Notes under the pieces: model-generated
Told to the model about the DNA's origin: nothing
The model's input: only the letters and a program-made list of their open reading frames with translations
The model's database searches: none
DNA from: Nocardioides sp. Root1257
GTDB lineage: Bacteria; Actinomycetota; Actinomycetes; Propionibacteriales; Nocardioidaceae
Direction of reading: 5' to 3'
Assembly (NCBI RefSeq): GCF_001425175.1
Contig: NZ_LMDV01000009.1
Location: 560,356-624,355, forward strand
DNA length: 64,000 nucleotides
Program-made: the position numbers and the translations under genes
Part shown: positions 58,569 to 64,000 of the stretch, one piece after another
Layout: every line of letters begins with the position of its first letter
How positions within the stretch are numbered: the stretch's first letter is position 1

Positions 58569-60107
58569 CTACCGACCGGCGTCGACCGCCAAACTCATCG
58601 CTCGCTCCGCGGCGGGTACGGCGAGCGCCCGGTCGGCGGGGATCAGGCCGACCCGGGTGCGCCGGTCGAGCAGGTCGTCGACGTCCGCCGCGCCCTCGTG
58701 GGTGACCCCGAAGATCAGCTCGGCCAGCGTCACCGGGACCCCCTCGGCGATCGGCGCCAGGAGCTCGTCGTCACCGAGCCCGCTGACGGCGCGGGCGTTG
58801 TCGAGGACCAGCCGGGCGTCGGTGCCGAAGCGGCGCACCAGACGGGCCGGCTCCTCGAGCTCGGCGAGCCGCGGTCGCGGCGCCGCCCCGAGCAGCGGGA
58901 GCTCCGCGGTGCGGCACGGCCCGGCCCGCAGGCCGGCGTGGGTGACCGCGGCGTCGACCGCGTCCTCGGCCATCCGCCGGTACGTCGTGAGCTTGCCGCC
59001 GACGATCGTGATCACGCCGGTGGCGCTGGTGAGCACGGCGTGCCGGCGCGACAGGTCGGACGTCGTGCCGGATCCGTCGCCGGACGACAGCAGCGGCCGG
59101 AGCCCGGCGTACGCCCCGATGACGTCGCTGCGGTGCAGCGGCCGCTCGAACGCCGCGGACGCAACGTCGAGCAGGAAGCCGATCTCGGGCTCGGACGGCT
59201 CGGGCACGTCGGGGATGTCGCCGTCGACGGGCTCGTCGGTGAGGCCGATGTAGATCGTGCCGTCCGGCTGGGGCAGCACGTTGATGAACCGGCCGGTCGT
59301 GCCCGGGATCGGTGCGAAGACCGAGGTCCGCAGGCCGGGGATGCTCGACCCGCGCAGGACCAGGTGGGTGCCGCGGCTGGGGCGCAGGGTGACCTCGGGG
59401 ACCAGGTCGCCCGCCCACACGCCGGCGGCGTTGATGACCGTCCGCGCGGTCACGGTTCTGGTGGTCCCCGTCAGCTCGTCGCGGAGCTCGACCTGGGTGC
59501 CCGAGGCGCTGAGGACGCGGGCGCGGGTGCGCACGTGGGCGCCGTACGACGCAGCGGTGCGCGCGACGTTGGTGACCAGTCGTGCATCGTCCTCGAGCTG
59601 GCCGTCCCAGGTCACCATCGCGCCGCGGAGCCCGGCGGTCCGGAGCGGGGCGAGCTGCAGCGCCTCGACCGCGGAGATGCGTCGTGGCCGCGGGAGGGTC
59701 GAGGAGGAGGTGCCGGCCGCGCGTCGCAGCACGTCGCCCCCGAGCAGCCCGGCCCCGGTCAGCACCGCGATGCGCCGGGTCGTGACCGAGCCGAGCGGGA
59801 TCACCATCGACAGGGCGTGGGTGAGGTGCGGCGCGGTGACGTCCATCAGGATGCCGCGCTCGACGGCGCTCTCGTGGGCCACGCCGAACTGGAGCTTCGC
59901 CAGGTAGCGCAGGCCGCCGTGGACCAGCTTGGAGGACCAGCGCGACGTACCGAACGCGAGGTCGTGGGCGTCCACCGCGAGCACGGACAGGCCGCGGGTG
60001 ACGGCGTCGAGGGCGACGCCGACGCCGGTGATGCCGAGCCCGATGACCACGACGTCCACGTCGGTGGGGGCGCCCGCCAGGCCGGGGGTGATCCGGGTGG
60101 CGGTCAT
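58569..60107 (-). CDS. glpD: FAD-dependent glycerol-3-phosphate dehydrogenase
   Basis: A protein of 512 residues. The dinucleotide loop is VVIGLGITGVGVALDAVTRGLSVLAVD, followed by GTSRWSSKLVHGGLRYLAKLQFGVAHES, the GlpD signature, and AGVWAGDLVPE. The C-terminal domain (LAELIFGVTHEGAADVDDLLDRRTRVGL) is typical. It feeds electrons from sn-glycerol-3-phosphate to quinone, giving DHAP. It overlaps the TetR gene by 4 nt and follows it in one operon. It corresponds to mycobacterial glpD1 (Rv2249c) by position. Confidence 0.93.
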   Translation of the reverse strand: MTATRITPGLAGAPTDVDVVVIGLGITGVGVALDAVTRGLSVLAVDAHDLAFGTSRWSSKLVHGGLRYLAKLQFGVAHESAVERGILMDVTAPHLTHALSMVIPLGSVTTRRIAVLTGAGLLGGDVLRRAAGTSSSTLPRPRRISAVEALQLAPLRTAGLRGAMVTWDGQLEDDARLVTNVARTAASYGAHVRTRARVLSASGTQVELRDELTGTTRTVTARTVINAAGVWAGDLVPEVTLRPSRGTHLVLRGSSIPGLRTSVFAPIPGTTGRFINVLPQPDGTIYIGLTDEPVDGDIPDVPEPSEPEIGFLLDVASAAFERPLHRSDVIGAYAGLRPLLSSGDGSGTTSDLSRRHAVLTSATGVITIVGGKLTTYRRMAEDAVDAAVTHAGLRAGPCRTAELPLLGAAPRPRLAELEEPARLVRRFGTDARLVLDNARAVSGLGDDELLAPIAEGVPVTLAELIFGVTHEGAADVDDLLDRRTRVGLIPADRALAVPAAERAMSLAVDAGR

Positions 60108-60721
60108 GGCAGCAGTCCTCGGGTCAGCGCTCGCCGGAGCTCGGAGTCGAGGTCGTCGAGCGAGACCACGTCGTCGACCATCGTGTGGGCGGACAGCACG
60201 AACCCGTGGGCGGCCAGCAGCATCGCGCGGGCCATCAGCTCGGGGTTGCCGTCACGCACGTCGCCGGCGGCCTGCGCGTCGCGCAGCGCGGCGACGGTGA
60301 GCTCGAGGATCGCCTCCTGCGAGCGGCCGCGCCGGGAGAAGAGGTAGGGGAGGATCAGCTCCGGGTCCAGGTCGACGATGCGGATGAAGAGCTCGTTCTC
60401 GCGCAGCCGCCGCACGGTGCCGACGATGTCGCCGACCAGCCGCTCGACGGTCGGGGTGTCCGGACCGTTCGTGGTCTGGGCGTCGGCGAGGGCGTCGGCC
60501 ACGACCGTGCCCCACTCGCGGGTCATCAGGTCCGAGAGGAGCTGGGGCATGTCGGCCCAGGTCCGGTAGATCGTCATCCGGGAGACGCCGGCGCGACGCG
60601 CGACCTCGGTGAGCGTCGTACGCCGCCACCCGACGTCGAGGATGCAGTCGCGGGCGGCGTCGAGGTAGAGGCTCTCCCGATCGTCCGGCCCTGGTTCGGT
60701 GTTGTGACGAAGTGACGTCAT
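60104..60721 (-). CDS. TetR-family repressor of the glpD / alkyl-DHAP-synthase-like locus
   Basis: A protein of 205 residues. The HTH is TTLTEVARRAGVSRMTIYRTWADMPQLL. The helical ligand domain follows. The ATG at 60721 falls inside a 21-bp palindrome that also includes the start codon of the divergent flavoprotein, so it most likely represses both. In mycobacteria the corresponding gene is Rv2250c. The inducer is unknown; a glycerolipid or acyl-CoA would fit the neighbours. Confidence 0.92.
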   Translation of the reverse strand: MTSLRHNTEPGPDDRESLYLDAARDCILDVGWRRTTLTEVARRAGVSRMTIYRTWADMPQLLSDLMTREWGTVVADALADAQTTNGPDTPTVERLVGDIVGTVRRLRENELFIRIVDLDPELILPYLFSRRGRSQEAILELTVAALRDAQAAGDVRDGNPELMARAMLLAAHGFVLSAHTMVDDVVSLDDLDSELRRALTRGLLP

Positions 60722-60740
60722 GTGTCACAGTGTAACGCAT
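60720..60740. promoter_or_regulatory. TetR operator spanning both divergent start codons
   Basis: An imperfect 21-bp palindrome centred on 60730: left arm ATGTGTCACA, right arm TGTAACGCAT, with two mismatches. Only 17 nt separate the two start codons. Both transcripts would have to be leaderless, or one start is further in (ATG 60763 is possible for the flavoprotein). Confidence 0.6.
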
Positions 60741-62319
60741 GGCGTCCCACCCGAGCACCGAGATGCACCCGTCCCGCTGGGGAGACCCGGCCCGCGCCCA
60801 GGCGCTGCCGGCCGAGACCCGTGGCCTGGTCGAGATGGTCTTCGGCCTCGACGACCGACCGGCCGTGCGCGAGGCGCCCCTGGCCCCGCCGGCGATCGAC
60901 CCCGTCGTGCTGGCCGCCCTCGTCGCCCTGCTGGGCGCGGAGCAGGTGCGCACCGACGACGACACCCGTCGGCTCCGCACCCGCGGCAAGTCGACGCCCG
61001 ACCTGGTCAAGGCCCGGACCGGCGACCTCACTGACGCGCCGGACGCCGTCGTCCGGCCCGGCACCCACGACGAGGTCGCCGCCGTTCTCGCCCTCGCAGT
61101 CGAGCACCACCTCGCGGTGGTGCCCTTCGGCGGCGGTACGTCGGTCACCGGTGGCCTCGTCGCCGCCCGCGACGGGTTCACCGGCGTGCTGAGCCTCGAC
61201 CTGGTGCGGATGAAGCGACTCGTCTCGGTGGACCACCTCTCCATGACCGCGACCCTCGAGCCCGGCCTGCGCGGCCCCGAGGCGGAGGCACTGCTCGCGG
61301 CCGAGGGCGTGACGCTCGGCCACTACCCGCAGTCGTGGGAGTACGCCTCCATCGGCGGCTTCGCCGCGACCCGCTCCAGCGGCCAGTCGAGTGCCGGCTA
61401 CGGCCGCTTCGACGCGCTCGTCGTCGGGCTCACCGTCGCCACCCCGCGTGGCCGGGTCGACCTGGGCAGTGCGCCGGCCAACGCGGCCGGCCCCGACCTG
61501 CGCCAGCTGTTCCTCGGCTCCGAGGGCGCCTTCGGCGTGATCACCGCCGTCACCGTCCGGGTCCGTGCCCTGCCCGAGGTCAAGGTCTACGAGGGCTGGC
61601 GCTGGACGTCGTTCGCCGAGGGTGCCGCGGCCATGCGCACCCTCGCCCAGGCCGGCCTGCTGCCCACCGTGATCCGCCTCTCCGACGAGGCCGAGACCGC
61701 GATCAACCTGGCCGACCCGGGCGCGATCGGTGGCGAGGGCGCCGCCGGGTGCCTGATGATCACCGGCTTCGAGGGCACGCCCGACGCGGTCGCGGCCAAG
61801 CGTGCAGCCGTGACCACGGTGCTGGCCGGGCTCGGGGGCGACCCGGTCGGTGAGGCGGCCGGCGAGAAGTGGTCGCACGGACGCTTCGACGCGCCGTACC
61901 TCCGCGACTCGATGCTGGACGCCGGCGTGCTCGTCGAGACCCTGGAGACCGCGACGTTCTGGTCCAACGTGGACCGGCTGTACGCCGACGTGAAGGCCGC
62001 GCTGAGCGCCGCGCTGGGCGACCCGTCGATCGTGCTCTGCCACATCTCGCACGTGTACGAGACGGGGTGCTCGCTCTACTTCACCGTCGCCGCGAAGGAG
62101 GCCGAGGACCCGCTGCCCCAGTGGGCCCGGGCCAAGGTCGCCGCCAGCGACGCGATGATCGCCGCGGGGGCGACGATCACCCACCACCACGCGGTGGGCA
62201 CCGACCACAAGCCGTGGCTGGCGCAGGAGATCGGGCCGCTGGGCGTCTCGGTGCTGCGCGCGGTCAAGGCGGACCTCGACCCCACCGGCATCCTCAACCC
62301 GGGGGTGCTGATCCCGTGA
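60739..62319 (+). CDS. Alkyl-DHAP-synthase-like FAD-binding oxidase (VAO family)
   Basis: A protein of 526 residues. PCMH-type FAD domain: VVPFGGGTSVTGGLVAARDGFTGVLSLDL, GHYPQSWEYASIGGFAATRSSGQSSAGYGRFDALVVGL, LGSEGAFGVITAVTVRVR. The C-terminal HHHAVGTDHKPWLAQEIG with the catalytic-type His row, and DPTGILNPGVL. These match alkyldihydroxyacetonephosphate synthase, which replaces an acyl by an alkyl group in ether-lipid synthesis. In bacteria the true substrate is often unknown. Its DHAP-linked neighbours (glpD, DAG kinase) favour a glycerolipid role. Rv2251 is the mycobacterial counterpart by position. Confidence 0.88.
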   Translation: MASHPSTEMHPSRWGDPARAQALPAETRGLVEMVFGLDDRPAVREAPLAPPAIDPVVLAALVALLGAEQVRTDDDTRRLRTRGKSTPDLVKARTGDLTDAPDAVVRPGTHDEVAAVLALAVEHHLAVVPFGGGTSVTGGLVAARDGFTGVLSLDLVRMKRLVSVDHLSMTATLEPGLRGPEAEALLAAEGVTLGHYPQSWEYASIGGFAATRSSGQSSAGYGRFDALVVGLTVATPRGRVDLGSAPANAAGPDLRQLFLGSEGAFGVITAVTVRVRALPEVKVYEGWRWTSFAEGAAAMRTLAQAGLLPTVIRLSDEAETAINLADPGAIGGEGAAGCLMITGFEGTPDAVAAKRAAVTTVLAGLGGDPVGEAAGEKWSHGRFDAPYLRDSMLDAGVLVETLETATFWSNVDRLYADVKAALSAALGDPSIVLCHISHVYETGCSLYFTVAAKEAEDPLPQWARAKVAASDAMIAAGATITHHHAVGTDHKPWLAQEIGPLGVSVLRAVKADLDPTGILNPGVLIP

Positions 62320-63236
62320 GCTCCTTGGAGAACGGCAGAGCCTTCAGCTTCCTGGTCAACCCGACCTCCGGCGGCGGGGCCGCCCCCGGTGCCGTCGTGC
62401 CGGTCGCCCGCGCGCTCCGCGAGGCCGGGGCGGTCGTCGACGTCACGTACTCACCCGGGCCCCAGGCCATGGCGCGCCTGGTCGACGAGGCCGTCGACCG
62501 CGGCGACGTCGTCGTGTCGGTCGGCGGCGACGGCATGCTCTCCTCCCTCGCCGGGCTGGTCGCCGGCCGCGGCGCGACCTTCGGGGTGGTCCCTGCCGGC
62601 CGGGGCAACGACTTCGCCCGCATGCTCGGGGTGCCCGAGGACCCTGAGGAGCAGGCCCGGATGCTGCTCGAGGCCGACGTACGCCGGATCGACCTGCTGT
62701 CCGTCACCGGCCTGGGCGAGCGGCGGATGGTCGCCGGGTCGGTCTACGCCGGCGTCGACGCCCGCGCCGCCGAGATCGTCGACCGGGCCACCTGGCTGCC
62801 GCGCTCGCTCCAGTACCCCTACGCCGCGCTGCGCGCCCTGGCGAGCTACCGTCCCGGCCACTACCGGGTCGTGGTCGACGGCGAGGCGCGGGAGTACGAC
62901 GCCGCGACGGTCGTGGTCGCGAACTCGGCCTACTACGGCAAGGGCATGCAGATCGCCCCGCCCGCCTCCGTCGAGGACGGCGTCCTCGACGTGGTCGTGA
63001 TCGAGGCCGCCTCGCGGCTGGCCCTGATGCGCTCGCTGCCGAAGGTGTACGACGGCGCGCACGTCGACCTCGACGAGGTGACGGTGCTGTCGGGCCGGCG
63101 CGTCGAGATCACCGGCAGTGCCCGGAAGCCGATCCCCGTCGGCGGAGACGGGGAGCCGCTCGGCCCCCTGCCCGCCCTGGGCTCCGCGCCCGCCGTGGTC
63201 GAGGTCAGCCCCGGAGCGCTGGGGATCATCTGCTGA
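62316..63236 (+). CDS. Diacylglycerol kinase-family lipid kinase
   Basis: A protein of 306 residues from a GTG overlapping the flavoprotein stop. Motifs are NPTSGGG, VVSVGGDGMLSSLAGL (nucleotide-binding GGDG) and FGVVPAGRGNDFARMLG. Residues 190-290 form the C-terminal beta domain. It phosphorylates diacylglycerol or a related lipid. It is the positional counterpart of Rv2252, a DAG kinase affecting phosphatidylinositol mannosides in mycobacteria. The end overlaps the convergent pirin gene by 11 nt. Confidence 0.92.
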   Translation: MSSLENGRAFSFLVNPTSGGGAAPGAVVPVARALREAGAVVDVTYSPGPQAMARLVDEAVDRGDVVVSVGGDGMLSSLAGLVAGRGATFGVVPAGRGNDFARMLGVPEDPEEQARMLLEADVRRIDLLSVTGLGERRMVAGSVYAGVDARAAEIVDRATWLPRSLQYPYAALRALASYRPGHYRVVVDGEAREYDAATVVVANSAYYGKGMQIAPPASVEDGVLDVVVIEAASRLALMRSLPKVYDGAHVDLDEVTVLSGRRVEITGSARKPIPVGGDGEPLGPLPALGSAPAVVEVSPGALGIIC

Positions 63237-63900
63237 AGGACCACACCAGCAGATCGGTCGGCACCGCGGCGGTGACCGCGTGCTCGCGCTCGTCGCGCAT
63301 CCGGAAGGCGTCGCCCTCCGAGAGCGGCTCGGCCATCGAGGAGCGGACGAGAGCGCCGCTGGCGACGTAGACGTGCAGGAGCGGCTCGTCCGGCAGGGTG
63401 ACCGTGTCGCCCGCTGCCAACCGCGCGACCCGGAAGGTCGCGTCGCCGATCCGGGCGACCTCGGTCAGCTCGCCGGGGACCGGGTCGACGGGCGTGACGG
63501 CGTACGCCGGCTCGACGCCGAGGACGTCGGGGGTCAGCCAGGCCTGGACGAACCGGGTCGGGCCGTCGGGTCCGGCGACCTCCGCGTGGGTGACGCCGGA
63601 GCCGGCGGAGAGCACCTGCACCTCGCCGGGCCGGACGACGCCCGTGTGCCCCTCCGAGTCGGAGTGCTGCAGCGCGCCGGTGAGCACCCAGGTCACGATG
63701 TCGACGTCGCGGTGCGGGTGGTCCTCGAAGCCGCGCCCGGGCCCGAGCAGGTGGTCGTCGTGGCAGACCAGCCGGCCGAAGCCGACGTTGTCGGGGTCGT
63801 AGTGCGGCCCGAACGAGAACGAGTGTCGGGTGATATGTCCCTCACCCCGGGTGAGGAAGCGAGCCGTTCCACGGCGGATCTCGACGCTCACAGGCATCAT
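63226..63900 (-). CDS. Pirin-family bicupin protein
   Basis: A protein of 224 residues from ATG 63900 or 63897. The first cupin has FEDHPHRDVDIVTWVLTGALQHSDSEGH with the metal-binding His and Glu, and VLSAGSGVTHAE. The second cupin is less conserved. Pirins may act as quercetinases or redox sensors. Its start lies one base from the start of the divergent GH1 gene, so the promoters overlap. Confidence 0.9.
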   Translation of the reverse strand: MMPVSVEIRRGTARFLTRGEGHITRHSFSFGPHYDPDNVGFGRLVCHDDHLLGPGRGFEDHPHRDVDIVTWVLTGALQHSDSEGHTGVVRPGEVQVLSAGSGVTHAEVAGPDGPTRFVQAWLTPDVLGVEPAYAVTPVDPVPGELTEVARIGDATFRVARLAAGDTVTLPDEPLLHVYVASGALVRSSMAEPLSEGDAFRMRDEREHAVTAAVPTDLLVWSFSR

Positions 63901-63901
63901 T

Positions 63902-64000
63902 GTGCCCGTGCCCGACCCACGCCCGACCTCGGGTCTTCCTCAGCTCCCACCCGGCTTCCGATTCGGGACCAGCACCGCGTCGTACCAGATCGAGGGCGCT
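63902..64000 (+). CDS. GH1 beta-glucosidase, N-terminal fragment (cut by the window end)
   Basis: 33 codons from a GTG at 63902 (or 63908) are visible and open to the edge. The end of the fragment, PPGFRFGTSTASYQIEGA, is the N-terminal signature of glycoside hydrolase family 1. The rest of the gene lies outside the window. Confidence 0.8.
   Translation, partial: MPVPDPRPTSGLPQLPPGFRFGTSTASYQIEGA

Noticed and set aside
60680..60740. A CRP-like site in the glpD-flavoprotein intergenic region
   Set aside because: GTGA and TCAC halves are present but 9 nt apart instead of 6; the TetR palindrome explains the symmetry better.

Overview
The window is about 70 percent or more GC throughout, uses GTG starts freely and is packed with actinobacterial families: a DUF222/HNH nuclease, mycothiol-type maleylpyruvate isomerase-fold proteins, PadR, LuxR and TetR regulators, ECF sigma factors with C-terminal extensions, a cholesterol oxidase and KstR-like operators. 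The best guess is a chromosomal segment of a Nocardioides-like organism (Nocardioidaceae). That placement comes from gene content and style, not from a marker gene. I see no rRNA, tRNA, CRISPR array, prophage or intact insertion sequence.

Layout. 1-7.8 kb: the end of a frameshifted DUF222/HNH gene, an immunity-like protein, a zinc-ribbon microprotein behind an F420-type NADP oxidoreductase, an unusual SDR protein, a secreted beta-propeller, an MFS exporter and three small DUF proteins. 7.9-13.3 kb: a LacI regulator, then a cell-surface cluster of a DUF916 membrane protein, a WxL-like secreted protein and a secreted Ig-like protein. The last two share a 78-bp promoter module. 13.3-20.1 kb: a GH6 hydrolase, a DGPF protein with its ECF42-type sigma factor and an M3 oligopeptidase, then PadR and DUF1707. 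20.2-27.2 kb: a DUF3311/MctP-type permease pair, then a steroid and lipid oxidation patch (cholesterol oxidase, acyl-CoA dehydrogenase, LLM oxidoreductase) with two KstR-type boxes.

27.3-34.3 kb holds two tandem DUF1800-DUF1501 operons, duplicated together with their leaders and separated by an inverted GNAT gene. 34.3-44.6 kb: YceI, a 44-residue protein with a PHO-box-like promoter, GlmS, a DEAD-box helicase, a GDSL esterase, a lipoprotein PBP and an EF-G2-like GTPase. 44.7-54.7 kb: a giant LuxR ATPase, a secreted M4 protease, a 168-bp palindromic element, succinate-semialdehyde dehydrogenase, a quinone oxidoreductase, an MFS protein and a TIGR01777 epimerase. 54.7-64 kb: LtrA, a LuxR regulator, a sigma factor coupled to an MDMPI-like protein, then glpD-tetR divergent from an alkyl-DHAP-synthase-like flavoprotein and a DAG kinase (the order known in mycobacteria as Rv2249c-Rv2252), pirin, and the start of a GH1 glucosidase.

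The thread linking several regions is regulatory. Five intergenic sites match the CRP/GlxR core GTGA-N6-TCAC, in front of both secreted surface proteins, the permease operon, the cholesterol oxidase region and the GDSL esterase. This suggests carbon-status control of surface proteins, organic-acid uptake and sterol or lipid use. All functional statements are readings of sequence and family knowledge; nothing here was searched against a database.
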